The notes: generated from the sequence alone by a model not told the origin. A stretch of 64,000 bases of DNA from Rhodobacteraceae bacterium 63075 (GCA_003417655.1 QVMW01000003.1:124001-188000), one strand, 5' to 3'. Counted from the stretch's first letter, positions 26,540 to 35,202 are shown. Program-made: numbers and translations.

Positions 26540-27457
26540 CTATTCGGCTGCGCTGAAGGACATCCGGGCTGACGTGCCTGAACCGACCTCGGCCAGCAGC
26601 CAGTCGCGGAAGGCACCGACAAGCTCGTCATCGCGCCGCGCCGCATCGGTCGCGATGGCGTAGATCGTGAACGGGATCGTCGTCGTCTCGAAAAGGCGCA
26701 CCAGGCGCCCCTCCTCCACCGAGGGATTAATGACGACATCATAAGCCAGTGCAACGCCCAGCCCCGCCTCGGCGGCAGTGGAGGCATATTCGCAATTGGG
26801 GTAGATCGGGTCGCCGTCGGCAAGATCTGTCACGACACCGGCAGCGCGAAACCACGCTTGCCACTGGTCGTCCACCTCGTCCCGGAACAGGGTCTGGCGC
26901 AGCAAGTCGCGCGGGTGGAAAATCCCCTCGCGCTCCAGAAGCGCCGGCGAAGCGACGGGATAGCGCGCCGAATGGAGCAAGGGCACCACATCGACGCCCT
27001 CTTCGGGATCGTCGCGCCACTTGATCACCACATCGGCCTTGTTGGTTGTGAAATCGGTCGATGGCGCGCCCTCGGCCACATCCAGCCGGATCGCATGGGC
27101 ATGTTCGAACCGTGCCATCCGTGGCAGCAGCCAGCGCGCGGCGAAGCCCGGAGTCGACAGCACGCGCAGGGTCTGCCCACGCGCACGGGCCTGCGCCTTC
27201 CGCGTGCTGTCATCGAGGTGATCGAGCAATTGCGATAGCCTGCCTGCATAGTCGCGCCCCGTGCCCGTCAGGCTGATACGGTTGCCCTCGCGCCGGAAAA
27301 GCGCCGTTGCAAGATACTCCTCGAGCGCCCGGATCTGGTGCGAGATGGCCGAGGGGCTCAGGCAAAGCTCATCCGCAGCCGCCTTGAAGCTCAGATGCCG
27401 AGCCGCGGCCTCGAAGGCCTTGACGGCGGAAAACGGCGGCAGGCGTCGCTTCTTCAT
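26540..27457 (-). CDS. LysR-family regulator, GcvA type
   Basis: A 305-residue LysR regulator. It opens with RRLPPFSAVKAFEAAARHLS, then FKAAADELCLSPSAISHQIR, the winged helix typical of the GcvA subgroup. A periplasmic-binding-protein-like effector domain follows, with GLGVALAYDVVINPSVEEGR near the C terminus. The ATG at 27457 has GAGGGAAATTCACCG just before it; the longer frame upstream is rejected because it covers the promoter. It diverges from the secreted HExxH protein across 117 bases and may control that gene. The effector is unknown. Confidence 0.88.
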   Translation of the reverse strand: MKKRRLPPFSAVKAFEAAARHLSFKAAADELCLSPSAISHQIRALEEYLATALFRREGNRISLTGTGRDYAGRLSQLLDHLDDSTRKAQARARGQTLRVLSTPGFAARWLLPRMARFEHAHAIRLDVAEGAPSTDFTTNKADVVIKWRDDPEEGVDVVPLLHSARYPVASPALLEREGIFHPRDLLRQTLFRDEVDDQWQAWFRAAGVVTDLADGDPIYPNCEYASTAAEAGLGVALAYDVVINPSVEEGRLVRLFETTTIPFTIYAIATDAARRDDELVGAFRDWLLAEVGSGTSARMSFSAAE

Positions 27458-27574
27458 CGGTGAATTTCCCTCATCGAGCGATGAAAAACCTTCTTTTGCG
27501 GCCAAGGCTACCAGTTGGCTAGGATTCTGGCAAATCAGCACAAGCAAGTCAGCACAAGCAAAACGGAGGGAGCC

Positions 27575-28075
27575 ATGCTCTTTACCAAACGTGCCACGGT
27601 CGCCGTGGCCGCCGGGCTTCATATTGCCTTTTCAGGCCTTGCCATGGCCGAACCCCCCTCCATCGATGCCCGCCTGCTCGACGCGCTCCATCACTGGATC
27701 GACAACGCAACGGATCTCCCGGCCGCCGACAAGCCCGCGAACATAGTCTTCGCGGATCCCCAAGACCTGGCTCAACCGGGCGAGATGGCATCGATGATCG
27801 GCAGCCACCCGCGCGGGCTTTACGAGCCGGCGACGGCCACGATCACCCTGGTCCGCCCCTGGAGCACGGACAACCTGCAGGATGTGGCCGTGCTGCTGCA
27901 CGAGCTGGTGCATCACCGTCAGGGCGGCAAACACTTCTACTGCGAGGCAGCGAAGGAATACGACGCCTACGAAGTCCAAAAGGACTGGCTGGCCCAACGC
28001 GATCTGCCGCTGGATGTGAACTGGATCGGGATCGTCCTCGCCTCGAGCTGCGCCGCGCGCGACGTGCACCCCTGA
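27575..28075 (+). CDS. secreted DUF6647-type protein with HExxH motif
   Basis: A 166-residue protein with a signal peptide (about residues 1-25, ending GLAMA before EPPSIDARLL). The mature part carries LLHELVHHRQGG, an HExxH zinc-binding motif typical of zincin metallopeptidases, followed by FYCEAAKEYDAYEVQ, where a glutamate could be the third ligand as in DUF6647-type proteins. Two cysteines may form a disulfide. It has a strong ribosome binding site (CGGAGGGAG, 27564-27572). It diverges from a GcvA-type LysR regulator. Proteolytic activity is plausible, but the substrate is unknown. Confidence 0.8.
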   Translation: MLFTKRATVAVAAGLHIAFSGLAMAEPPSIDARLLDALHHWIDNATDLPAADKPANIVFADPQDLAQPGEMASMIGSHPRGLYEPATATITLVRPWSTDNLQDVAVLLHELVHHRQGGKHFYCEAAKEYDAYEVQKDWLAQRDLPLDVNWIGIVLASSCAARDVHP

Positions 28076-28089
28076 GACGGTGCGGGAGC

Positions 28090-28134
28090 CCGTTTTCTTC
28101 GAAGAAAACGGTCAAGAATTTTCGAAAATTCTTG
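28090..28134. repeat. tandem pair of 22-base TTCGAA-centred palindromes
   Basis: Two perfect palindromes lie back to back between convergent genes. The first (28090-28111) has arms CCGTTTTCTTC and GAAGAAAACGG; the second (28113-28134) has arms CAAGAATTTTC and GAAAATTCTTG. Both are centred on TTCGAA or TTTCGAAA. A closely related pair lies after hmgA at 30941-30986. They can form hairpins on either strand and may end transcription from both sides, although no strong T-run follows. Confidence 0.85.
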
Positions 28135-28142
28135 GCCAGGCC

Positions 28143-29000
28143 TCACCGACGCCGCATTAGCACGACCGCGTTCGACAGTGCCAGCGCGGCGATCACCACC
28201 GCGCCGCCGATCAGCGCATATGGCCCCGGGTCCTCGCCCAGCCAGGCCCAGACCAGAAGCGGCGCCAGCACCGATTCGAGCAAGATCAGCAGGGCCACCT
28301 CGGCCGAGGTGATATAGCGCGGCCCGAGCGCCAGCCCGACCGAGCTGATGGCGATGAACCCTCCATGCAGGATCACCAGACCCGCCTGGTCCATCCCGAG
28401 CGTGAGGGGCGCAACGAAGGGCCACAGAACGATCGCGGAAAAGATATAGGCCAGCGGCACGAGCGGCACCACGGAGGTGCCGCGCACCTTGCGCACCGCC
28501 GTCAGCGCCGAGGCGAAGACCGCCGAGAGAAAGAGCGCGACCATGTCGCCCTGGATGCTCGCCCCTTCCGTCTCGCCCGAGCCGCGCAGGATGATCGCCA
28601 GCCCGACGAAGACGCAGAGCATGGTGAAGATCATCCGGCGGCTGATAGGCTCGCCGAGAAACACCCGGCTGAACACAGCCGCGAAGACGGGCATGCTGGC
28701 AATGATGAAGACCACGTTGGCCACGCTCGTCATGCTGACCGCGAGCGTGAAGAGCACGCCCGCCAGACCCAGCGCCAGCATGTAATAGACACCGTAGCCC
28801 CCCGCCGCGCGCAGCGCGTCCCAGGGCATCGTCCGGCGCCGCAGCAGAATGAAGACCAGCAGGAGCAGCCCGGCAAGCAGGTTGCGCCAGAAGGCGATCT
28901 CGATCGGCGGCAGCTCGATCAGCCGGATGAACAGGCTGTCCGGCACGATGAAAAAAACACCGAGAACGGTGATGAGAAGTCCCTTGGCCTGATCGCTCAT
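28143..29000 (-). CDS. DMT-superfamily (EamA) transporter
   Basis: A 285-residue protein with ten predicted membrane helices in two EamA repeats (about residues 9-140 and 150-283). The IEIAFWRNLLAGLLLL and LLESVLAPLLVWAWLGE segments are typical of drug/metabolite exporters. The ATG at 29000 starts just before the first helix (GLLITVLGVFFIVPDSLF); the longer frame upstream lies in the marR gene. It is 37 bases downstream of marR on the same strand and may be co-transcribed with it. Its substrate is unknown. Confidence 0.88.
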   Translation of the reverse strand: MSDQAKGLLITVLGVFFIVPDSLFIRLIELPPIEIAFWRNLLAGLLLLVFILLRRRTMPWDALRAAGGYGVYYMLALGLAGVLFTLAVSMTSVANVVFIIASMPVFAAVFSRVFLGEPISRRMIFTMLCVFVGLAIILRGSGETEGASIQGDMVALFLSAVFASALTAVRKVRGTSVVPLVPLAYIFSAIVLWPFVAPLTLGMDQAGLVILHGGFIAISSVGLALGPRYITSAEVALLILLESVLAPLLVWAWLGEDPGPYALIGGAVVIAALALSNAVVLMRRR

Positions 29001-29037
29001 GCGCGGGCCTGCCCGCGCCGCTGGCACTGCCCCGCCC

Positions 29038-29496
29038 TCATAGGTAAGGCCCGCCCGCGCGCCCCGTCTGGGCGAGCTTCTTGAGGGCCGCGCGCAGGAC
29101 ACGCTGCTCCTGGGGCGAAAATTGCGCTGCCAGCTCGTCGTCATAGGCCATGGCCACCTCCCTCAGCTCCCGGTAGGCAGTGCGCCCGGCCTGCGTGAGC
29201 TCCAGCATTTCCTGCCGCCGGTCACCGGCGCTGCGCTCGCGCGTGAGAAACCGCCGCTCCTCGAGCTTGGCCACCGCCCGACTGATCTTCGTCTTGTGCA
29301 TGTTCGAGCGCCGCCCGATCTCGTTGGCCGTCATACGCCCATAAATCCCGAGATGAAAGAGCACGCGCCACTCTGTGCGCAACATGCCGTAGCGGCTCTT
29401 GTAGATCTTCTGGAAGGCCATGCTCGACGCCTCGGCGGCCTGGTTGAGAAGATAGGGCAGGAATTCCTGCAAATCGAAGTCATCTTTTTTCGGCAA
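29038..29496 (-). CDS. MarR-family regulator, probable homogentisate-pathway repressor
   Basis: A 152-residue MarR protein. The winged helix is clear in IYGRMTANEIGRRSNMHKTK then ISRAVAKLEERRFLTRERSA, followed by GDRRQEMLELTQAGR. The best start is TTG at 29496, preceded at a good distance by AAAGGGAG; no ATG lies at the right place and the longer open frame upstream crosses the hmgA promoter and gene. It diverges from hmgA over 84 bases that contain repeated TGTTAG motifs, so it is a good candidate for the repressor of homogentisate catabolism (HmgR role). That role is inferred from position. Confidence 0.85.
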   Translation of the reverse strand: MPKKDDFDLQEFLPYLLNQAAEASSMAFQKIYKSRYGMLRTEWRVLFHLGIYGRMTANEIGRRSNMHKTKISRAVAKLEERRFLTRERSAGDRRQEMLELTQAGRTAYRELREVAMAYDDELAAQFSPQEQRVLRAALKKLAQTGRAGGPYL

Positions 29497-29509
29497 TGGA
29501 CCGCTCCCT

Positions 29510-29580
29510 TTCTTGTTAGTTACAAAATCAACTGTTAGCAACGCAACAAATTTCGACTCTATCTGCGGAGGAGACGCGCG
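29510..29580. promoter_or_regulatory. putative MarR operator and hmgA promoter region
   Basis: Between marR and hmgA there are two copies of TGTTAG-nn-AC, at 29514-29523 (TGTTAGTTAC) and 29533-29542 (TGTTAGCAAC), 19 bases apart, close to two helical turns. The first lies in the inverted repeat TTGT-TAGTT-ACAA (29513-29525). The spacing and symmetry suggest two dimer sites for the divergent MarR protein. GCGGAGGAG (29565-29573) is the hmgA ribosome binding site. Confidence 0.55.
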
Positions 29581-30936
29581 ATGAACAAGCAAACAGCCCC
29601 CCATTCGCTCACACAAGCGGCCAGCCCGGCGAGCCTGCATGAAGGCTACATGCCCGGATTCGGCAATGACTTCGAAACCGAGGCGCTGCCCGGCGCCCTG
29701 CCCCAGGGCATGAACAGCCCCCAGAAATGCAACTACGGCCTCTATGGCGAGCAGCTCTCCGGCACGGCCTTCACGGCCCATCCGCCAGAGCGCACCTGGA
29801 CCTACCGGATCAGGCCCTCCGTCAAACACTCGCACCGCTACGAGAAGCTCGACCTGCCCTACTGGAAATCGGCACCTTGCGTCGATCCGGACGTGACAAG
29901 CCTCGGCCAGTATCGCTGGGACGCGCCTGCGCATTCGGGCGAGGAGCTGACATGGCTCACGGGCATGCGCACGATGACCACGGCAGGTGATGTGAACACG
30001 CAAGTCGGCATGGCCGCGCATATCTACCTCGTCACCAAGTCGATGGAAGACGCCTATTTCTACTCGGCCGATTCCGAGCTGCTCGTGGTCCCGCAGGAAG
30101 GCCGCCTGCGCTTTGCCACGGAGCTTGGGATCATCGACATCGAACCCCAGGAGATCGCCATCATCCCGCGCGGGCTTGTCTACCGTGTCGAAGTGCTCGA
30201 AGGCCCCTGTCGCGGCTTCGTCTGCGAGAACTACGGCCAGAAATTCGAGATGCCGGGCCGCGGCCCCATCGGCGCGAACTGCATGGCCAACCCGCGGGAC
30301 TTCAAGGCGCCCGTCGCGGCCTTTGAAGATCGCGAGGTGCCCTCGACACTCACGATCAAGTGGTGCGGCCAGTTTCACGAAACGCAGATCGGCCAGTCGC
30401 CGCTCGACGTGGTGGCCTGGCACGGCAACTACGCGCCCTACAAGTATGACCTGCGCACCTATTGCCCCGTCGGGGCGATCCTCTTTGATCATCCGGACCC
30501 TTCGATCTTCACCCTGCTCACAGCGCCCTCCGGCGTGCCCGGCACGGCGAATATCGACTTCGTGCTTTTCCGCGAGCGCTGGCTCGTGGCCGAGGATACC
30601 TTCCGCCCGCCGTGGTATCACAAGAACATCATGTCCGAGCTGATGGGCAACATCTACGGCCAGTATGACGCCAAGCCGCAGGGCTTCGTGCCCGGCGGGA
30701 TGAGCCTGCACAACATGATGCTGCCCCACGGGCCGGACAAGGACGCCTTCGAGGGTGCCTCCAATGCCAATCTCGGCCCCGACAAGCTGGACAACACGAT
30801 GAGCTTCATGTTCGAAACCCGCTTCCCGCAGCACCTGACGGAGTTCGCCGCGAAGGAAGCCCCGCTTCAGGACGATTACATCGACTGCTGGAATGACATC
30901 GAGAAGAAGTTCGATGGCACGCCCGGCAAGAAATGA
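29581..30936 (+). CDS. hmgA: homogentisate 1,2-dioxygenase HmgA
   Basis: A 451-residue non-haem iron dioxygenase that cleaves homogentisate to maleylacetoacetate, the ring-opening step of tyrosine and phenylacetate-type catabolism. Strong family signatures are [20 protein letters not shown] near the start, [20 protein letters not shown], and the iron-ligand block [20 protein letters not shown] with its His and Glu, plus [15 protein letters not shown] at the C-terminal side. Length matches the norm of about 430-450. It is first in a unit with fahA, the MBL protein and the mhaA-like genes, and diverges from marR. Confidence 0.97.
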   Translation: MNKQTAPHSLTQAASPASLHEGYMPGFGNDFETEALPGALPQGMNSPQKCNYGLYGEQLSGTAFTAHPPERTWTYRIRPSVKHSHRYEKLDLPYWKSAPCVDPDVTSLGQYRWDAPAHSGEELTWLTGMRTMTTAGDVNTQVGMAAHIYLVTKSMEDAYFYSADSELLVVPQEGRLRFATELGIIDIEPQEIAIIPRGLVYRVEVLEGPCRGFVCENYGQKFEMPGRGPIGANCMANPRDFKAPVAAFEDREVPSTLTIKWCGQFHETQIGQSPLDVVAWHGNYAPYKYDLRTYCPVGAILFDHPDPSIFTLLTAPSGVPGTANIDFVLFRERWLVAEDTFRPPWYHKNIMSELMGNIYGQYDAKPQGFVPGGMSLHNMMLPHGPDKDAFEGASNANLGPDKLDNTMSFMFETRFPQHLTEFAAKEAPLQDDYIDCWNDIEKKFDGTPGKK

Positions 30937-30940
30937 GGGC

Positions 30941-30986
30941 CAAGAAAATTCGAATTTTCTTGCCAAGGATTTTCGAAAATCCTTGG
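30941..30986. repeat. tandem pair of TTCGAA-centred palindromes between hmgA and fahA
   Basis: Two adjacent perfect palindromes. The first (30941-30962) has arms CAAGAAAATTC and GAATTTTCTTG. The second (30963-30986) has 12-base arms CCAAGGATTTTC and GAAAATCCTTGG. They resemble the pair at 28090-28134 in size, tandem layout and core. Here they sit inside an operon, only 32 bases before fahA, so they cannot be simple operon terminators; they may give partial termination or protect the hmgA message end. Confidence 0.85.
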
Positions 30987-31018
30987 GCCCCGGCATCTGA
31001 CGAAAGAAAGAAACACAT

Positions 31019-32275
31019 ATGACTCTTCTCAAATCCTGGGTCGCCTCGGCCAATAGCGCCGCGTGCCCCTTCCCGCTCAACAACCTGCCTTACGGCGTTT
31101 TCTCCACCGGCGGCGATGATCCGCGCTGCGGCGTGGCCATCGGCGACCAGATCCTCGATGTGGCCGCCGCCGAGGATGCCGGCCTCATCGACATCAGCGA
31201 AGGCCCGCTCTTCGACGTGCCCTTCTGGAACGAGGTCATGGAGGAAGGCCCCGAGCTCTGGGCCGCCCTGCGCGCCCGGCTCACGGAAATCCTCGCCGAG
31301 GGCAGCGCCGACGAGGCCGCCGCGAAGGACATGCTCGTCAGCCAGGCCGAGGCCGAGATGCACCTGCCCTTCCTCGTCAGCGAATTCACGGATTTCTACG
31401 CCTCCAAGAACCACGCCACCAACGTGGGCACGATGTTCCGCGGGGCGGAGAACGCCCTGCCGCCCAACTGGCTGCACATTCCCATCGGCTACAATGGTCG
31501 CGCCTCCTCGGTCGTCGTCTCCGGCACCGACGTGCGCCGCCCCTGGGGCCAGCTCAAGGGCCCGAACGATGACGCCCCGCGCTTCGCGCCCTGCGCCCGC
31601 TGGGATCTCGAGCTTGAAATGGGCGCGATCGTCGGCACCGCGTCAGACGGCCCCGTGACCGTGGCCGAAGCCGACGAGATGATCTTCGGCTACGTGCTCC
31701 TGAACGACTGGTCCGCCCGCGACATCCAGGCCTGGGAATACCAGCCGCTCGGCCCCTTCCAGGCCAAGGCCACGGCAACCTCGATCAGCCCCTGGATCGT
31801 CACGAAGGCCGCGCTCGATCCCTTCCGCACGGACACGCCCGAGCGCGAGAAGGAATTGCTCGCGCACCTCAAGGACGACGGCCCGATGCTCTACGACATC
31901 GACCTGCAAATCGGCCTTGCGCCCGAGGGCAAGGACGAGAGCATCATCGCGCGCACCAATTACAGCGAGATGTATTACTCCTCGGCCCAGCAGCTCGCCC
32001 ATCACAGCACCTCCGGCTGCCCGATGACCCCGGGCGACCTGCTCGGCTCGGGCACGATCTCGGGGGCGGAAAAAGACCAGCGCGGCGCGCTGCTGGAGCT
32101 GAGCTGGGGCGGCAAGGAACCGATCAAGCTGGACACCGGCGAAGAGCGCTCCTTCCTCGAAGACGGCGACACGCTCACCCTCTACGGCGCGGCCAAGGGC
32201 GAGGGCTACATGATCGGCTTCGGCGAATGCGCGGGCAAGACCCTGCCCGCCCTGGCGGACCCCTACGAACGCTGA
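31019..32275 (+). CDS. fahA: fumarylacetoacetase FahA
   Basis: A 418-residue fumarylacetoacetate hydrolase that splits fumarylacetoacetate to fumarate and acetoacetate. Key blocks are FTDFYASKNHATNVGTMFRG with the catalytic His, LELEMGAIVG with metal-binding glutamates, FGYVLLNDWSARDIQAWEYQ and GSGTISGAEKDQRGALLEL. An N-terminal SH3-like domain (about residues 1-115) precedes the catalytic domain, as in the eukaryotic-type enzyme. It follows hmgA and supplies the last step of the homogentisate route; maleylacetoacetate isomerase, needed between the two, is not in the window. Confidence 0.97.
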   Translation: MTLLKSWVASANSAACPFPLNNLPYGVFSTGGDDPRCGVAIGDQILDVAAAEDAGLIDISEGPLFDVPFWNEVMEEGPELWAALRARLTEILAEGSADEAAAKDMLVSQAEAEMHLPFLVSEFTDFYASKNHATNVGTMFRGAENALPPNWLHIPIGYNGRASSVVVSGTDVRRPWGQLKGPNDDAPRFAPCARWDLELEMGAIVGTASDGPVTVAEADEMIFGYVLLNDWSARDIQAWEYQPLGPFQAKATATSISPWIVTKAALDPFRTDTPEREKELLAHLKDDGPMLYDIDLQIGLAPEGKDESIIARTNYSEMYYSSAQQLAHHSTSGCPMTPGDLLGSGTISGAEKDQRGALLELSWGGKEPIKLDTGEERSFLEDGDTLTLYGAAKGEGYMIGFGECAGKTLPALADPYER

Positions 32276-32351
32276 GAATTCAACCTGAACGAAATTCGCC
32301 CCGCCGAGGCTGCGACAATAGCCGGGGGCACCCAGAAAAAGGAAACGCGAC

Positions 32352-33302
32352 ATGAGCAAGAAATTCGCCTCCCAGGACGACATGACCGAAAAGGAAATCT
32401 CCTTCACGCAGGTGGGTGAAGGCCTCTATGCCTTCACCGCTGAGGGCGATCCCAACTCCGGCGTCATCATCGGCGACGAGAGCGTGATGATCGTCGAGGC
32501 GCAGGCCACGCCAAGGCTTGCGGGCAAGGTGATAGACTGCGTCCGCTCGGTGACCGACAAGCCCATCAGCCACCTCGTGCTGACCCATTATCACGCCGTG
32601 CGCGTGCTGGGGGCCTCGGCTTACGGCGCGCCGCAGATCATCATGTCCGACGCCGCGCGCGCCATGGTCGTCGAGCGCGGACAGGAAGACTGGGACTCCG
32701 AGTTCCAGCGCTTCCCGCGCCTCTTCGAAGGCCATGAGAGCATCCCCGGCCTGACATGGCCGACAACCACCTTCTCGGATGCCATGTCGGTCTATCTCGG
32801 CAATCGCCGCGTCGACATCATGCATCTGGGCCGCGCCCACACGGCCGGCGATGCGGTGATCCACGTGCCCGACGAGAACGTCATGTTCACCGGCGATATC
32901 GTCGAATACCACTCCGCCTGCTATTGCGGCGACGGGCATTTCTCCGACTGGGGCGACACGCTCGACAACATCGCCATGTTCGACGTGGATGCCATCGCGC
33001 CGGGCCGGGGCGATGCGCTGGTGGGCCGCGAGATGGTGAACGCCGCCATCGAGAACACCCGCGATTTCGTGGAAAGCACCTATCGCCCGGTGGCGCGCGT
33101 CGCCGCGCGGGGCGGGACGCTCAAGGAGGCCTGGGATGCCTGCCGCGCCGAGTGCGACCCCAAGTTCGCCGACTACGCGATCTACGAACACTGCCTGCCC
33201 TTCAACGTCGCCCGCGCCTATGACGAGGCCCGCGGGATCGACACGCCGCGCATCTGGACCGCCGCGCGCGACATCGAGATGTGGGAGCAGTTGCAAGGCT
33301 GA
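32352..33302 (+). CDS. MBL-fold metallo-hydrolase with altered metal motif
   Basis: A 316-residue metallo-beta-lactamase-fold protein. The usual HxHxDH motif appears as THYHAVR (residues 78-84): the two first histidines are kept but Asp and the third His are replaced by Val83 and Arg84. Other metal positions look present (GRAHTAGDAVIHVP and FTGDIVEYHSACYCGDGHFS). This suggests one metal ion or a different activity from thiolesterase or lactonase relatives. It lies 76 bases after fahA and 76 before the mhaA-like gene, so it probably serves the homogentisate pathway. Its reaction is unknown. Confidence 0.85.
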   Translation: MSKKFASQDDMTEKEISFTQVGEGLYAFTAEGDPNSGVIIGDESVMIVEAQATPRLAGKVIDCVRSVTDKPISHLVLTHYHAVRVLGASAYGAPQIIMSDAARAMVVERGQEDWDSEFQRFPRLFEGHESIPGLTWPTTTFSDAMSVYLGNRRVDIMHLGRAHTAGDAVIHVPDENVMFTGDIVEYHSACYCGDGHFSDWGDTLDNIAMFDVDAIAPGRGDALVGREMVNAAIENTRDFVESTYRPVARVAARGGTLKEAWDACRAECDPKFADYAIYEHCLPFNVARAYDEARGIDTPRIWTAARDIEMWEQLQG

Positions 33303-33378
33303 TTTTGCTCCGCCCCCGCAGGCCCGGGGGCGGGCGCATTCCGGGCGCAATGCCCATTGACCGGAGGAGACCCGAGAG

Positions 33379-35004
33379 ATGTTCGACGACCGTTACACCC
33401 TGGCTTACCGCCTTTACCCCTATGAAAAACACGCCGACCAGGACAAACCCGCCCCGGTGCGTCACCCCGTCGTGGTCATGGGCGGCGGCCCGATCGGCGT
33501 CGCCACGGCCATCGACCTCGCGCGCCAGAACATTCCCTGCGTGGTGCTCGACGACCATGAAGGCGTCGGCATGGGCTCCCGCGCGATCTGCTTTGCCAAG
33601 CGCTGCCTCGAGATCGCCGACCGCTACGGCGCGGGCAAGCCCATGGTGGAAAAGGGTGTGACCTGGAACCTCGGCAAGGTGTTCCACCGCGATGACAAGG
33701 TCTTCGAGTTCAACCTGCTGCCCGAGGAGGGCCACGAGTTTCCGGCCTTCATCAACCTCCAGCAGCCCTATTTCGAAAGCTTCATGATCGAGCGGCTTTA
33801 TGAGTTGCAAAGCCAGGGCGCGCCGGTGGAGATACGCGGCAAGAACCGTGTCGACAGCGTTGATGTCAAGGACGATCACGTCACCCTCGAGATCACCACA
33901 CCCGACGGTCCCTACACGATGGAAGCCGACTGGCTGATCGGCACCGATGGCGCGAACTCGCCCCTGCGCGAGATGATGGGGCTCGAGTTCACCGGCAAGG
34001 TCTTCGAAGACAGCTTCCTGATCGCCGATATCAAGATGATCAACGACAGTTTCCCCACGGAGCGCTGGTTCTGGTTCGAGCCGACCCATGGCTCAGGGGC
34101 CTCGACGCTGCTGCACCGCCAGCCCGACGACGTCTGGCGCGTCGATTTCCAGATCGGCTGGGACGTGGACCGCAAGGAGGAGCTGAAGGAAGAGAACATC
34201 CGCAAACGGCTCGATGCCTTCTTGGGCGAGGGCGTCGAATACGAGATGGTCTGGTCCTCGATCTACACCTTCCAGTGCAAGCGCATGAAGGAATTCCGCC
34301 ATGGCCGCGTCGTCTTCGCGGGCGACGCCGCGCACCAGGTCTCGCCCTTCGGCGCGCGCGGGGCCAATTCGGGGATGCAGGACGTGGACAACCTCGGATG
34401 GAAGCTCGCGATGGTGATCGGGGGCAAGGCCCCCGAAAGCCTGCTCGACAGCTACAATCACGAGCGCATCCACGGGGCCGACGAGAACATCCTCAACTCG
34501 ACCCGCTCGACCGATTTCATCACACCCAAGTCGGAAGCCAGCCACATTCTGCGCAACGCGGTCCTCGACCTTGCCGAGCACCACGAGTTCGCGCGCCCTC
34601 TGGTGAATTCCGGCCGCCTGTCCGTGCCTTGCGTCTATGACGGCTCGCCGCTGAACACCGCCAATGCGCTCTCCGGCGGGCCCGAGATCACCCGCCCTGG
34701 CGCCCCCTGCCCCGACGCCCCGCTGGGCGATGAGTTCCTGCTGCCCAGGCTCGGCGACAGGTTCATCCTGCTCACCATCGACGCGGACGGGCCGGACAGC
34801 TTCGAAGAAGACGGGGTCGAGGTCACGCGGCTCGCGCTCTCGGCAGATGACGACAAGACCGGCGCGCTCGCCGCACGCTATCTCGGTGAAGCGAAATCGG
34901 CGGTCTATCTCATCCGCCCCGATCAGCACGTGGCCGCGCGCCGCGACAGCTTCAGCGACACCCAATTCCGCAAGGCCCTGCGCCGCGCGACAGGAAAGGT
35001 TTGA
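33379..35004 (+). CDS. FAD-dependent aromatic monooxygenase, 3-hydroxyphenylacetate 6-hydroxylase-like (MhaA-like)
   Basis: A 541-residue class A flavoprotein hydroxylase. The FAD-binding GGGPIGVATAIDLARQ is near residues 35-50, DWLIGTDGANSPLRE is the second conserved motif, and GDAAHQVSPFGARGANSGMQ is the FAD ribityl/pyrophosphate motif. The C-terminal thioredoxin-like part (about residues 430-540) is typical of phenol-type hydroxylases. In Pseudomonas putida U, MhaA with the small protein MhaB converts 3-hydroxyphenylacetate to homogentisate. Here a 64-residue DUF2783 gene follows three bases later and hmgA lies upstream, which matches that layout. The substrate is inferred from context; 3-hydroxyphenylpropionate hydroxylase is the main alternative. 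Confidence 0.85.
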   Translation: MFDDRYTLAYRLYPYEKHADQDKPAPVRHPVVVMGGGPIGVATAIDLARQNIPCVVLDDHEGVGMGSRAICFAKRCLEIADRYGAGKPMVEKGVTWNLGKVFHRDDKVFEFNLLPEEGHEFPAFINLQQPYFESFMIERLYELQSQGAPVEIRGKNRVDSVDVKDDHVTLEITTPDGPYTMEADWLIGTDGANSPLREMMGLEFTGKVFEDSFLIADIKMINDSFPTERWFWFEPTHGSGASTLLHRQPDDVWRVDFQIGWDVDRKEELKEENIRKRLDAFLGEGVEYEMVWSSIYTFQCKRMKEFRHGRVVFAGDAAHQVSPFGARGANSGMQDVDNLGWKLAMVIGGKAPESLLDSYNHERIHGADENILNSTRSTDFITPKSEASHILRNAVLDLAEHHEFARPLVNSGRLSVPCVYDGSPLNTANALSGGPEITRPGAPCPDAPLGDEFLLPRLGDRFILLTIDADGPDSFEEDGVEVTRLALSADDDKTGALAARYLGEAKSAVYLIRPDQHVAARRDSFSDTQFRKALRRATGKV

Positions 35005-35007
35005 GAC

Positions 35008-35202
35008 ATGGCAGAGCTCACACTCACCCCCAATATCGACGGCGGCGATGACTTCTATGCCGAGCTGATCGGCGCGCATGAAGGCCTCAGCCGCGAGGAA
35101 AGCGAAGCCTATAACGCGCGGCTGCTGCTGGTGCTGGCCAATCATATCGGCGACCGTGACGTGCTCAAGGCCGCCATCGACGCGGCCAAGCGCAAGGACT
35201 GA
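35008..35202 (+). CDS. DUF2783 small protein, MhaB-like partner
   Basis: A 64-residue soluble helical protein of the DUF2783 family. It contains GGDDFYAELIGAHEGLSREE then SEAYNARLLLVLANHIGD, all predicted helix. The start is three bases after the monooxygenase stop. In the 3-hydroxyphenylacetate system of Pseudomonas, a small protein of similar size (MhaB) is needed to couple flavin reduction to hydroxylation. The match of size and position supports an equivalent role. It is the last gene of the homogentisate unit before an AT-richer insert. Confidence 0.8.
   Translation: MAELTLTPNIDGGDDFYAELIGAHEGLSREESEAYNARLLLVLANHIGDRDVLKAAIDAAKRKD

Noticed and set aside
25027..26823. 598-codon minus-strand frame opposite mipZ and the methyltransferase
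   Set aside because: Both plus-strand genes are recognised families; the frame also crosses into the 3' part of the lysR gene and has no motif.
28090..30986. CRISPR array from repeated palindromes
   Set aside because: There are only two pairs, far apart, with differing arm sequences and no spacers of constant length or cas genes.
29038..31083. Very long minus-strand frame that includes marR and covers hmgA
   Set aside because: Only its last 152 codons are a MarR protein; the upstream part is antisense to hmgA, so the TTG at 29496 was taken as the start.
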